Origin: Lutraria lutraria
Lineage: Eukaryota; Mollusca; Bivalvia; Venerida; Mactridae
Length of the DNA stretch: 64,000 bases
Direction: 5' to 3'
Assembly: GCA_964023205.1 (NCBI GenBank)
Contig: OZ026835.1
Location: forward strand, 17,876,414 to 17,940,413
Below, in pieces: positions 49,201-61,703 of the stretch (within the stretch, counting starts at the first letter, position 1; each line of letters starts with the position of its first letter). A program made the position numbers and the translations under genes. The notes under the pieces were generated by a model. It worked only from the letters and a program-made list of their open reading frames with translations. It was not told the DNA's origin and made no database searches.

Positions 49201-52200
49201 TGGTTACTTCTGTATTCTATGTTTATTTGGATCTTGTCTGAATCTCTCATTTAATTGGTTGCACTCATTCACCAGGATTCTGGCTCTTTCTTGTATCTTT
49301 CAGATTTGGATCCAATGCTGCCCAACTTCCATTTTTACTGGAGGTACTTATTGTTTTACCTGAAGAGGTGAGCAAAATCTACTTAATAGTACTTTAATCT
49401 GTATGTATGTTAATTGTTTTAACCATATTGTAAAAAGATCTATGAAGAAAGTAATGATTTTATAGCCTGAATTAACTTGTTAGTTCTCATTTTTGTGCTA
49501 ATTAACTGTGAATGTGTGTATGAATATGTTTGATGCCTGTTATGTATTCTTATTCAGAAGTTATTGAACAAATTTTATGACTGTTTATTTTTTAAAGATT
49601 AACAGTCGTTCATTACGTCTTGGTGCCAATAGAAGAGATGAGGTTGTTGAAGACTTAAAGTTATCCTCTCAAGTAGTTCTACATTTACTGGTAGGAAAAT
49701 ATCCATAAATTATTCTTAGATAAATTGGCCTCAGGATTTATTTTTTCTGTAAAAATGTGCATGTTTCTATGGGGTTTCTTCTTCTTCTAGTAAATTACTC
49801 ATACATAGGGCTCTCTCTGGAGCTTTGTCTAGCATGGTTTCACCGTTGGTATGATTTTAAACAATAATTTTGTCATTTACCACCCTTAATAGATCAGTAC
49901 TCATTATTAAATTTTGCTTGAACAAACTATTGCTCTATGTCTATAGAATGACATATGATTGTAATGTTGACATTTATTTACAGAGTGCATGCTCAGAGAA
50001 TATGAGTTCTAATGCTGCCATACAGGTGAAGGTACTGAAATGTTTAAGTAGTTGGTATAACATTGATGCCATTCCAGAGTCTATTGTACAGACAGCCTTA
50101 TTTCATGCTCCATTCAAACTAATGGTATGTATTGTCCTTTTACTTCTAATTTTGTCTTTTAATTTCCACCTGACAACAGTTTTTCCAGTAAATTCTTGTT
50201 TGGGCATGTTTAAAATTTGATGCAGTTTTACTTCTTGTTGTAAAAATATCAGTCTTATTTAATCGTTTAAACATCACAACTGTAGAATATACTCAAATTG
50301 ATCATTTGATTTTCTTTGAGTACATCAAGTTTTGCTTGTAACTTGTATTTATTTATTCAATGATATCACCTGAGATATTCCTTCGAATCTATAAATCACA
50401 CATATCTTGTATAAATTGTTTTTATCTTTTGTAAGATTTCAAAGGAATGCAGTAGTTGTTTACATGAAGCAGCGACAGATTGTGTTTGCAATGCTCTGTA
50501 TTGTGTGGAGGTAATTCATTATAAAACATTATGATTTATTTTAGTTGACCATTTGTTACAATCTTCTTTTGTAAACTTACCGGTACTAATTGATTTTATT
50601 TGAATATGTTCAGAACAGATGTTGAATATCATTGCGATAACGATCATTCTTTAGAAATCTTGTGTTTATTATCTTATGGCTTAAAGCTTAGTAACAAATA
50701 CATTTAATAGTTAGTTATAGAACAATTGAAATTGGTTACTCATTTATAGAAATTTTCTTTCATGAATATCTTATGAGAGTCAAAAGAGTTCCTTTAAACT
50801 TTGTTCAGATATGCATGACTTGACTGATCTGGGACATGCCAAATTGTTAATTTGAAACAAATGTTTATGTATTCTCAAGTCAGTATTTTATTATATATTA
50901 TATATCTGTATTTTAGGATATAAAAGCACATCCTCTTATGGCTGAGGCATTATTTAGGGCTGTGTTAGATTTAGCAGAACCTTACCATCAATCAGTAGCT
51001 GAAGAAGACATTGATAAGTATGTATTATAGGCTGATATTGGATTTTATTGTCAGTCCATTACTTATTAGACACAAAGTTTAGAACTCAAAATATTTATTC
51101 TGCCTTTCATAATTATAAACATTGGTTTTGTGATTTGATTTGATCATTTTTAGCTAGAAAAGATAAGCTATTGTGATCACTGTGTCATCTGTACAAAAAG
51201 TTAACTGTAGCTCATAACTCAGAAAATATAAGAGGTAGCAACATGAAACTTCATAAGTGGATACATCTCACTGAGGCGGTGAACAGAAGAGCATTGCCAA
51301 TGCTTACGCAGCTCTTATTTTTCGGAGTAATGGCCCTTTGTTTATTTTGCGCATATGTAATATATGGTAAAATGCTCTCTGTACACAACTCCTTCATTTC
51401 TTGTGATCAAACCTTCATTGAACTATTGGCACAAGTGACCCTGCTAATGTTGCGGAGGTTTTGTGATTAGATCATTTTTTTGTGGAATTATAGCCCTTTG
51501 ATTATTTTGTATATTAAGTTGTATGTATGGAGATATACTCTTCTGTGCCCAACTCCTACATATCTAAAGGTATTCTGACCAAACTTAGACTAAATATAGG
51601 GATGGATTAAGCATTATAAGATTGAAAATCTAGTTTTGTGACAATTGCTGTCATATGTTGTGTATTTGCATCATTACATGGTAACTCCTTTCAATGAATT
51701 AAGTCTTGTCTTGACAGTGTATTTGTTTGTCACCAAAGGAGATGATCACTTATTCTGTTCATTATGTGTAGGGCTGACTGAGTTCTATTTTCTTATCATT
51801 TTTATACAATTTTCAGGTCATTAAACTACTGTAGGATGTTTACAGAATTAGCAGAATCATTTTTAGAAGCAATTTTAGAAAAACCAAATCAGGTATGTCT
51901 GTTTATTTTGCCATGTGTGAGATCAATGTTGAACTTTATTGATTTTTGTGGCCAGAAGTAAATGTTTTACTAGTTCACTAAATATTGGATTTTTAGGGCA
52001 CTATGACTTTCAGTTTGTTATAAATTGCTTTGTTCTTGAAAAATATCTTGAAACTTAGTTCAGATCTCTACTTTACAGGGTCTTGGAGATTTTAAAATTT
52101 TAGAATTATTGTTGATGTGTGCTGGACATCATCAGTATGAGGTAAGCTTTTATTGTTTAAAATTTTATATTAATTACTGGATTGTTGGTCAGTGTCTATG

Positions 52201-55200
52201 AATAATTGGCCACATTTGGATGGTTTAGATTTACATCATTTGAATGAAAAATTATCCTATGTAGTTGGTCTTATGTTTACTGGGAGGGAATGGAAGGATT
52301 TATTCAATATTACTTAACCATCTACAGCAAGCTGGATTCAGATAACTAAATTAGACACAAAAAGAACAGATTTTTTGGAAAGCAAAGCTTTACAATAGGG
52401 ATCATGCTGGTATAATAATTATTTAATGTTCTGATGTTATAAATTTTTAAAGACAACAAAGATACCTTTGTGTTAGAATTTGGACTCTGTATATATTGAT
52501 GCATTCTTTATAATGGTAGATATACTTCTAATAGCACATGCTATGTACAGTAATAGTATTTATGATGTGTTCCTCAGTTTGCTGATTATGTCTGTACTTT
52601 TAAAGTGCTGTGAACATAGTAGAAATAAAATTGGAGGATAGAACTTGGTATTATAAGAAATTTTATGTATTACATAATCTACTGTGTTATATGTGTTGTA
52701 CCAATTATTTATAGGTTGCCGAAGTCAGTTTTAATTATTGGTACAAACTATCTGAAGATCTCTACCAAAGAAATGTACCTGAATTAAATGAAGTATTTAA
52801 ACCCTATATACAAAGGTTAATCATTGCCTTGTGTCAGCACTGCCAAATGGATCCTGATCATGTAAGTTTTAGTGAAGCTTTGAGGATAGGTTTACTCAAT
52901 TAAGACAAATAACCTTTTCAGTCTACGAAATTAACAGTTGTCCTGTTGTCCGGGATAACCAATTTTTCATTCGGGCAACCAAAATTTTGGTTCGCACAAC
53001 CAAATTTTCATTAATAAATCAAAGCAAATGCAGCAAAATTTGCTTAATTAGCCAAAGTATAAAATGACCCCAGAAATTAGTAAAACATTTTAAGGCCAGC
53101 AACAACATGTTAACAATGTTTACCTTATTAAAAAGTTAAAACTATTTCGTCTTTAAATGATGAAGTGTACTTTCTTTAGTAGATATGTGTGTAACAATAA
53201 TGTTAATATTGAAATTACTGTGAATTTTTATCCATGTATATTATTAGGATGGTGTGCTGGACCCGTCAGATGATTTCTCTGATTTTAGGATTAGAGTGTC
53301 CGAATTGATCAAAGATGTGATATTTATTGTTGGATCTTCAACCTGTTTTACACATGTAAGTTTATTATATATTCTAATTTGTATGTATGCTTTATATATG
53401 CAATAAGTGTTATTTTAGCTTAACATGAAAACACTACTTAGAATATAAGCTCTTACATACACAATTTTAACACTATTGTGAGTTTATTGACTCATGAGAC
53501 TCATGCATAAATTCCGTAACCTTTTACATAAGTGGTTATAAGGATCCCTTTATTTATTTTCGTCCGGCTCAATTTTTTTTCTAAAATGGCTACATTTTCT
53601 TCACATTACTCCGTATTAGTGTTCTTTTGACATATTTCTGGATAATTTTGTTTGTTATAAATATAATGAAATGTTACAAGAAATTGTAACTTGTGCATCA
53701 TTATCTGTCTTGACTAAACTATGTGTATGTATAATACTATTGATGATGAAGTCAGCACTAACCATCAACATGACATGTTATCAAACATTGATATTCTTCT
53801 TTCAGATGTTCCACAACTTAAAAAATCAATCAACAGAGACCACATGGGATGTTTCAGAGTCCTCATTGTTTATCATGGCTGCTGTTGCCAAAAACATCCT
53901 CCCGTACGTGTTACTTACATCTTTTGTTTTAAAATAGCATGCCTCATGTCATTCAGTGGTCAAAAAGCTGGTATTCAGTTAAAAAGTTAAGTCAAGTGAA
54001 GATTTTCTAATTATGGGATTATGGATTCTGTTGGGATGAAGTTTTCTTACTTGATGTAGTTGATGACTTAATCATATATTGTATGCATTGTTATTATTAT
54101 TTGATATAGATGACAAATGCAATGCCTGATATTTTGTTCAAAAAATGAATTCTATATCAGAGGATTATTCATCGTACGAGAGTTAGATGAAGCAAATGTC
54201 TTGTGTGTGAGATATTCTGACAATATTCAGGAAGAGTTTGATTATGCTGATGTTGTGTTGCTTAGTAACTTACCAGAACACCCAGAGTTTAGTTTGTTTA
54301 AAATAATTATCATAAAATGCTTATGAAGCCATTTCCAAAGAAAAATCTGATGTTCTAACTATTTATTTATAATGACTTCAACCTCTCCAAAGTGACACCC
54401 AGTGGGAGAAGCACAATCATGCTGTTGTTGAGAGGTTGTTGCTGAAGAGAAAAATTATGTTGTTGCTGAAGAGAGGTCTGTTCTAGAGGTCTGTTCTGGA
54501 GAGATAGTATTGTATATGTTTTGTTACTGTACTTACAGGGATGAGAATGAAGTTGTACCCCAAGTTGTTCAAGCTGTACTATCTATACCAGTCACTGCTC
54601 ATATTGCTGTGAGGTATACCACTCTACAGTTACTGGGAGAACTCTGTGAATGGATAGATAGTCATCCTCAAGTCATTGGTAAGACTGCTTTATATCTATA
54701 ATGTTCACTTTAATAGAGTAATGTATGTAGCTCTACATTAGTATGTTGCTGTAAGTTAAAGCCCCATTAGCATTTTGGATGTTAAAATTAAAGTAGGTGA
54801 TATTTTACCTAGAATGATATCTTATCAGTGAAATGGACTTTTACTTGCTATAAAATCATTCCGAAATTTTCTTTTTTAATCACAAAGTACATATAGAAAT
54901 ATAGCATGATAATAATATGATATTGCAAAAAATAAAAAGCATCTGACAGTATTTCTATGAGAAGTGGCTAAAGAAAGGCATTGTGTAAATATGTTTTAGA
55001 GCAAATAAAACATATATCTTATAGTTTACTATAATTACATCTATTGTTCTGTATTACTAAATTCAAAAAGCTAATGGGGCTTTAAGCAGTCTGCTATGTA
55101 TGTTTAATATTGGCTCAATGTTAATTATTTCTTAGATTAAACTTTTTGGTCAAACATCAATTGTCAGTTCTCCAAAAATATTTTGTTAAATGAATCTAAT

Positions 55201-58200
55201 TGAATGAAATTAACTCAATTGTGTTTTAGTTGGTCATGGATGAATTTGGATATAAATTATTATTGTTTTTGGTTCTTGATGCATGAAGCTGTATTAATGC
55301 CTCTGTTGATAAGTGAAATAATTGTGTATTTAAATAATTCTACAGAAATGTGTGTCCACCTTGTTTTGACTTTTATTTCAGATCCAGTATTACAGTACCT
55401 GCTGGCAGGTCTACAAGAATCTCGTCTGGCATCAGTGGCTGCCACAGCTCTACAAAGTATATCTACAACATGTAAAGTTCACATGAAATCTCACTGTGAT
55501 GGCCTTATACAGATAGCACAAGCTATTGATACATTCAATATATCCAATGATGCTGCCACAGGTTTACTAAGAGGTATATAGTCATACTCTCTGTGTTTTT
55601 GAGGTTTTCTTGTTTTTTCCCCCTGAAATTGGTTCCTCTTCAGATATGTTTGTTGTTTCCTGGGTGATATAAAACTAATGTTATGAGCTTGTTATATGAG
55701 GTTCGTTGTACACATAGTGACATACATCACACTGGAGCCTTTATAGGTTGTTACTTATCTGTAGGTCTGTTTAATATTCCAAAATTGTAAAATTCAAGTA
55801 TGAGAATGTTAAAGTGTAAACACTTGTATAAGTATACTAGCTGGAGGATGTTAAAATGAGCCAGTAACAAGGTGCTTTTATATCGATGTGTTCAAATGTT
55901 AATTTTGTTCCATTATTTCAGGTGTAGCAACAATATTAGCCACACTACCACATGAAAGTTGTACTGATGGTATGAGAAAGTTGTGCAATTTCCAAACTAC
56001 AGGATTAAGCAAGGTTTGTATAATAATTAATGCTATATTGAATGATTTTAATACAAGTTTAAAACCAATGAACCACTAACAGTTAACTGTTTAACACATT
56101 TTGGAGAGAGTTTGGATTAATATGACAACCTTGCTAAGCCTAATTTGTTAGTCACAGTTGAGTCCTGCTTTAAACACTAGAATATCATTGATGTTATCTT
56201 TCAATGTTAGACTTTGTAACATTGACTGTCAATGAATACATAGTTTCCATATCTACAATATTTACCTCCCTTGGCAGCCATCTTAGTTGGCAAATTTCTT
56301 ATATGCTTAAAGAAAAAATAAGAAAATTGGTTATTAAACGACTAAATTTATAAAAGATAACTTAATAATGAAGTTTGTTAAGGCCATAAGCACATCAGGT
56401 TTAAGAAAATGTAGTTGTCACATATAAATATCCTGTATTTAGAATTATCAAAACAAAAACATAAATATCTTCTATCAATGCTTGTTGAATTTGCCAACAA
56501 AGATGGCCGCCAAGGGAGGTAAATATTGTAGATGTGGGAACTATGTATTACTTGTGACTTCAGTTTCCATATTTTCTCAGAGTACATTATTTTCTGTTAC
56601 CTTGGTTTTCTGACATTAAAGTTTATTGTTATAAGACTTGATAACAACATTTTTAGTTGTTCTATAGATACGGCTACATTCCAGATTGAAACAAGATGTG
56701 TTTTTAAAACACAATGGTCCCTTCGGGTGACCTTGATCTACTGACCTTAAAATGCACAGGTCCTGTAGAGGTTGTCATGAGAAACCAACATATGAAGTTT
56801 GATGACTGTGGGTGGAAGCTTTTTGATTTTATAGGCAAGGTTAAAGTTGGGTACAAACAGATAGACAGGCCAACTTGTTCTGCAATACAAAATCTACTTT
56901 CCCAAATTGAAAATAGTCTATCCAAGAAGTGATTCTTAAAATGGTATCAAACTTGCTCCAGAAATATGAAAAAGAGAAGATAAAGATAGCTAGCTGTCAT
57001 CTCGCCTTGTATGACTGATGTTGACTGGTTTATTGTGTGATATATTTATGATAATTTACAGTTACTGACTGAAGGTACTGAGTTACCTAAACAGGGAGCA
57101 CCTGATGATCCTACTGTCTGGCTGGATAGATTGGCTGCTGTATTCAGGTACAAGTTATTCTTTTCCTGTTATGTTCATTTTGATATTTATTTTGACTTCT
57201 TGATATTCACAAACATGGAAAATTATATTTAAGAATTGAATGTAAAATGTCCTTAGTTCTGGTCTTTGATCACTTTTGTTCTATGACTATGAAAAAACTT
57301 TGACTATGCTGTTAATTTTTAGTGAAGTTTATTACTAGTTTTGTTTTTTAAATCAGATAATAATTATGTGATTACTTTCAGATATACGACACCAACAGTG
57401 ACCAATGGTCAAGCTCATCCATGTTTACAAGTTATACAAGAGGTAATATGTCAAACTATCATTGGAATAGATATTAACACATGTTATTTTACTGTAAACA
57501 TTTCTACCTTCTCTGTTTGACATAGTAGATATTTAAATTACAAATACCATTGAAGAATATATTTTGCTTTAGCAAAAGCTTACAATTTTGTGAATTTATT
57601 TATTGGCTCTCCTACAAGATGAATATTTAAAAGAAATCATAAATGATGCTGATGGGCTTCATTCCCTGTCATATCTCATAATTCCTGTAGATAAAAGTAA
57701 GTATGAAAAGTAAGGTAAATATTTAAATAGTTGTTTCATTATGTTTTCAAAGTATTGATTCCTGTTTGTAGGTATGGCCAGTTTTATCACAAGCATGTAC
57801 AAAATACCAGGCTGATGTCCGTATAGTGGAGAGATGTTGTAGATGTATCAGATTTGCTATAAGATGTCTAGGAAAGAATTCTTCTCCTTTACTTCAACCA
57901 CTTGTGCCTCAGGTATGTGAATAAATAGACAGATATCTTAATTTAATAAAAGTACTTACTGATGTTGATAATTCTTGGTACCTTTTTCTATGATAATCTG
58001 TCATTGTATTGATTTATTAACTACATACTGTCTATTTTTTGTCCACAGAAATATTATCATGCCCCCATTTGAAGAAGTGAGGATATATTTCTTTGCACAT
58101 GTCAGTCGGTAACTAAACCTTGTTGAACCAATAACTAGAGAATGATTTGGCCTAAGGACCTCAGACTTGGTTGGGAGGTTGGTCATCAAACGTAGGCCAG

Positions 58201-61200
58201 TATGTCAAAGTCACATTGACCTTCAACACAAAAACCTTTTCCGATCAATAACAGAAAATTACGATTTAGTTGACATTTAGGGAGCATCTGTTATTTACTA
58301 ACACCTCCTTTTTCTTCTATGTTGTAGATGGTGAGCATATATCAAGTACACCCACACTCATGTTTCCTCTATCTTGGCAGTATATTAGTGGATGAATATG
58401 GTTCAAACAAGGATTGTACACAGGGTCTATTGGATATGTACCAGGTTAGTCAATCTGTTTCTTAGTAAATTAATAGATATCTGCAATCATGTTTAACTCT
58501 TTGTTACATGCACATTATGCAGTTAGTAATGTATTTTTGTACTTATTTTATTCGATTATTTTAATGCATAGATGAAAGATTTGACTCTTTTACCAGGAAA
58601 TATATTTTGGACATTTCACTGATATTTTTACATCCATCTTCCTACTTTTATTCTCTCTTTGTGAAAGAAAATTGACTGACCAGTGCTTCTGGTAAAAAGA
58701 AACAGTTTTGTACTGGTTGATAGAAAGGGAACTTTAGTTCAACTTATTGTCTTGTATGTAACACATCATTATGATTGTCTCATCATTTATAGTGTACATA
58801 TGTTTATTGCAGGCATTCTGTCCACCAACCTTTAAATTATTAGAAGAACAAAATGGATTAAGAAATCATCCAGATACAGTGGATGACTTATTTAGGCTTA
58901 GTTTAAGGTAAGCATTGATTTATATATACTTAGTTTAAGGTAAGCATTGATTTATATAGGCTTAGTTTAAGGTAAGCATTGATTTATATAGACTTAGTTT
59001 AAGGTAAGCATTAATTTATATAGACTTAGGTGTTTTATTTGTTACTATATTGGCAGTACAGACTATCCTTTATTTATTTCAATGGGGTTTCGACGTGGGA
59101 CCAACAGCCAGGCCACATTTGGTGACTTTTCCAGCTTCTCCCAGCAACTCCCAGGCATACACTTGGATAGAACCACTGACCATCTGTAAGCTAGATGATG
59201 TGAAATTTTGTGATAAAAGAGATTTGTACTCAGTTGTGAAAGGCTAGTGATTACAAGTCAAGAGACCACAACAACTCAACCATGGTGGTCTCCTTAGACT
59301 ATCTTTAACCTCAAACAGAAAAAACTCTGCATGGTTTACTACAGTGCAACCTCTCCATAGCAACACCCTTTGGGAGAAGCACAATTATCTTGTTGTTAAG
59401 GGAAGAGGTTTTTATTCTGGAGAAGTTAAATTAATAGTTAAATTTTGTACATTGTGAAAAAAATCATGCTGTTGTTGGAGGTTGTTGCTCATGAGAGGGC
59501 CACTCTTGAGAGGTTGTACTGTATTATTACCAACAAGCAGGTTTACAGATATCTTGTTTTGTTTTCACTTATAGGTTTATTCAGCGAGCACCATTGCCAT
59601 TTCTACAAAGTGTTGCTATGAAACCTGTGTTAATGTGTGCAATAGCTTCGTGTTCTCTGGACCACAAAGATGCCAATATGTCTGTGATGAAATTTATAAC
59701 CGAGCTTATCAAAGCTGCATCTAGTAAAGAGGTATGTACTTGATGTTCTCTTGCTGGGAATTGTAAAATCCATATTTCCCGTTAAAATTGGTGCTTTTTT
59801 AAAGAAAATAAAGCCTGCCCGGCTAGCTCAGTGGTTAGAGCGTTTGTCTACTGATCGAGAGGTTGTGTGTTTGAACCCCGGGCGAGGCTCACACTGTCCG
59901 TGACAAATTTGACTGAAGATATTACATCCTATGTTAAATTGTCCTCCACCTCTGAAAATTATGTGGGGTAGCTTGGCAGAAGCTTATGGATAAAATGTGG
60001 TTAGTACTGGTTAAGGCCTAAATGAAGTCCAGGAAAGTTAGGATAACTGCCCGCCACGATATGACAGAAATAATGTTGAAAATGGCATTAAACCCAATGA
60101 AACAAAACAAAGAAAATAAATCTTACATTCCCAATAATCCCCCTGCCAAACCCAAATAGCCCAACACATAAAAAACAGATTATTTAATACTGGACTATAG
60201 AACTGTGTCCGTTTGATAAGTGGTAATTCAAAATGGCTCAGTACAACATCAACATGTAAGTATGAAGTATGCATGTATTCACAGCAGTAACAGACCACCA
60301 CTTAATGTGTGGGACAGTCCGGACTGGTTAAAATAAGTCGTTAAAGTTGTATTTTAAGTCTATTTTGATTTGGTGTACAATGTTTGAAGTTGTTTTTGGA
60401 AATCAGTGTGAATAAATAAGAAACTTTATTTTTGCAGGATCGTGAAGATTTTGAAGCTCGTAGTACATTGGTTAAATCATTATTACATGAACAAGGACAG
60501 TCATTGGTTCACTCTCTCATACATTCTATAGTGTTTTGTTTACCAACATATATGTCAGCAGACATCAGTGATGTTATCTATGAGATTATGCAACTAGACA
60601 GACCGGTTTGTATATCTTTTCTACTTGTAACAAAATGGGTGATTTGTTCATGCTATTTAGTTTTGAACCTTAAATGTACTACATGTGCCATTTTTGTATC
60701 AAAGAAAACATAGTTTGTTGCTTCAGTGAAAATTTAGTAAGTTCATTCTTTTGTAATAGAATCCAGAATTGACCATGAAGCTCTGTTGTATGATCTGACG
60801 ACAGTTTTTTTAATCTGTTTACATCAGTTTTCAATAATATGTCAGTTATATACCACATGTGTTTACCCTGGATTATGTACCAGTACTTATCTTGTTTCCC
60901 ATAGTTACCTTCATTATGGCTTCATAATCAGTTAAGATCATGCTGTTTATTGCCTTGAAGCATGATGTCTTGGCTAATTGTTGTCAGATTTTAGCTAGTC
61001 CAAAAATATACAAATACGTATAACACTGCACCTGCATAAACAGTATGTAGTAAGTTAAATTAAGTAATTAATTTATAATTTCAGGCATTCTGTGTGTGGT
61101 TGGAACATGTTTTAAAGGCTTTGCCTACTGAAAATACTGGAGGTGCAATAACTGTGACACATAAACAATTAACTGACTTTCATAAAGCTGTCACAAGTGC

Positions 61201-61258
61201 TGAGAAAGTCTCAGCAGTATCGGAGTCAGTGAGAGAATTTGCACGCCTCTATAGATGA
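43299..61258 (+). CDS. TNPO3: Transportin-3 (importin-beta family import receptor for SR proteins), complete, 26 coding exons
   Basis: The family carries phosphorylated SR splicing factors and other RS-domain cargo into the nucleus under Ran-GTP control. Joined exons give 927 residues (human about 923) with collinear matches throughout: the start [124 protein letters not shown]. The last arginines (661, 665, 668, 671, 675) match the arginine-rich helix that reads RS domains. Exons: 43299-43415, 44561-44650, 48173-48214, 48538-48609, 48881-48954, 49304-49367, 49598-49690, 49984-50124, 50436-50510, 50917-51017, 51817-51892, 52079-52141, 52715-52861, 53248-53355, 53806-53903, 54539-54678, 55382-55573, 55922-56013, 57062-57147, 57382-57442, 57772-57912, 58328-58444, 58813-58907, 59575-59731, 60438-60605, 61085-61258. 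All junctions are GT/AG and phase-consistent, with no frameshift. The ATG was chosen because it begins the family N-terminus. Exon identity is very secure; UTR ends are not defined. Confidence 0.97.
44713..46612 (-). mobile_element. 1.9-kb tandem-structured dispersed element in TNPO3 intron 2
   Basis: The ends AGCTCACCAG and CTGGTGAGCA form short inverted termini, the right one followed by GGGCCATCATGGCCCTCTTG. The interior consists of about ten 155-165 bp units, each with GGCCTAGAGCT, TCTAGTGGACCTCTACCAAG and GGGTCAAAATTGGC. They alternate in two types, so near-identical dimers recur about 314 bp apart (for example 45611 and 45925). I recall such AGCTCACC/GGTGAGC elements as common in bivalve genomes; no coding capacity is seen. 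Confidence 0.8.
46680..48093. mobile_element. 1.4-kb element with 14-bp terminal inverted repeats in TNPO3 intron 2
   Basis: CAGGCATGAGAATT (46680-46693) and AATTCTCATGCCTG (48080-48093) are perfect inverted termini. Inside are the palindrome CCGCGGATCCGCGG (46696-46709), a CpG-rich stretch with several ACCGCG / CACCGC motifs, and a GAAAGCCCCCTGGACCCCTGG stretch near the right end. No transposase ORF is intact; overlapping short frames on both strands near 46.7-46.97 kb are not convincing. Class unknown. Confidence 0.6.
51130..51750 (+). mobile_element. Related dispersed repeat in TNPO3 intron 10
   Basis: GGCCCTTTGTTTATTTTGC, GCATATGTAATATATGG and AACTATTGGCACAAGTG match the internal units of the 61704-62575 element. 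An open frame at 51243-51470 lies wholly in the repeat and is not a gene. Confidence 0.55.
54145..54325 (+). other. Coding-like segment in TNPO3 intron 15, possible alternative terminal exon or insertion
   Basis: After TATATCAG, an acceptor-like site at 54164-54165, the frame reads [40 protein letters not shown]. It is entered in exactly the phase left by TNPO3 exon 15 (CC|A). The frame runs to TGA at 54324-54326. No donor in the right phase for exon 16 is present, so it cannot be a simple cassette exon. It is not part of the conserved TNPO3 sequence. Confidence 0.35.
54378..54500. mobile_element. Degraded copy of the CAGTGCAACCTCTC MITE in TNPO3 intron 15
   Basis: CTTCAACCTCTCCAAAGTG and GGGAGAAGCACAATCATGCT match the 59342-59521 element. 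The right part is scrambled into repeated GTTGTTGCTGAAGAGA and GAGGTCTGTTCT units. It ends about 40 bases before TNPO3 coding exon 16. Confidence 0.65.
54760..55081 (-). mobile_element. TTAA-type MITE, family with AGCCCCATTA termini (copy 2)
   Basis: 322 bp with termini AGCCCCATTAGC / GCTAATGGGGCT and perfect TTAA on both sides (54756-54759, 55082-55085). The interior is the reverse complement of the 38831-39165 copy. It lies in TNPO3 intron 16. Confidence 0.88.
56235..56549. mobile_element. Foldback element with 62-bp inverted arms in TNPO3 intron 18
   Basis: Arms 56235-56296 and 56488-56549 are reverse complements with few mismatches (ATATTTACCTCCCTTGGC / GCCAAGGGAGGTAAATAT). The loop is about 190 bases. 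No ORF; a non-autonomous MITE/foldback structure is the likely nature. Confidence 0.75.
56684..56900 (-). mobile_element. Fragment of the GGGGCAT...AAACACATCTTGTTTC dispersed repeat in TNPO3 intron 18
   Basis: TGAAACAAGATGTG then TTTTTAAAACACAATG is the reverse complement of the end of the element at 61704-62575. It is followed by a shared TGACCTTA...ATGCACAG segment. ORFs crossing it on either strand are incidental. Confidence 0.65.
58055..58300. mobile_element. Probable fragment of the GCCCCC-terminated repeat in TNPO3 intron 21
   Basis: CATGCCCCCATTTGAAGAAG starts a segment with GTCAGTCGGTAACTAAACC, GACCTCAGACTTGGTTGG and GTCACATTGACCTTCAA, typical of the same dispersed repeats with a GGGGCAT end. 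Boundaries are approximate. Confidence 0.45.
58891..59036 (+). repeat. 32-bp tandem repeat containing quadruplicated splice donor of TNPO3 exon 23
   Basis: The end of TNPO3 coding exon 23 (CTTAGTTTAAG) with its donor GTAAGC is repeated four times. GTAAGC starts at 58908, 58940, 58972 and 59004, exactly 32 bases apart. Only the first keeps the reading frame: use of any later donor reads AGG TAA, an immediate stop. Confidence 0.95.
59342..59521. mobile_element. TA-flanked MITE with CAGTGCAACCTCTC termini in TNPO3 intron 23
   Basis: Left end CAGTGCAACCTCTC, right end GAGAGGTTGTACTG, TA on both sides (59340-59341, 59522-59523). It contains GGGAGAAGCACAAT and GTTGTTGGAGGTTGTTGCT, shared with a degraded copy at about 54378-54500. 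Confidence 0.82.
59813..60120 (+). mobile_element. tRNA-derived SINE in TNPO3 intron 24
   Basis: The tRNA-like head has an A box TAGCTCAGTGGTTAGAGCG (59824-59842) and B box GTTTGAACCCC (59869-59879). A central body follows, with TGTGGGGTAGCTTGGC, and a 3' tail ATATGACAGAAATAATG then TTGAAAATGGCATTAAACCC and an A-rich end. This is the usual SINE layout with a Pol III promoter. It is the only plus-strand, nearly full-length copy in the window. Confidence 0.85.
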
Positions 61259-61703
61259 AAACCGTGTACGACTAGTGGATTCCTTTTTTATAGATTTTAA
61301 ATCTGAATGTATGCTTCCTCCTAAAATTCAGTTAAAAGGAAATGACTGGTCACTGATTTTTCAGCAATAATCATGTCCTGTTGTGATGAAATGCCTTTGA
61401 ATTAACTGCATTGTTTGGCTTTTGTGACCGAAAATACCAGGTTGTTATTTAAGTTTTAATGGATTGTACATTTAATGGCTATTAATAATTATATAATTTT
61501 ATTTTATTCATGGTAATGATGTCATGTATATATTGACACATAAAGAAAGTTGTAAGATAACTGTAAAAACACCTCTGTTTCCTGTGATGAGACTTCCATC
61601 AATTGTTACATGTTGTTACATGTGGTATAAATACAAACAAACACACATTTGTGTGTTGAAATGATCTTCTTAAAAATAGATAAACTTTAAGTTTGCCTTA
61701 TTC

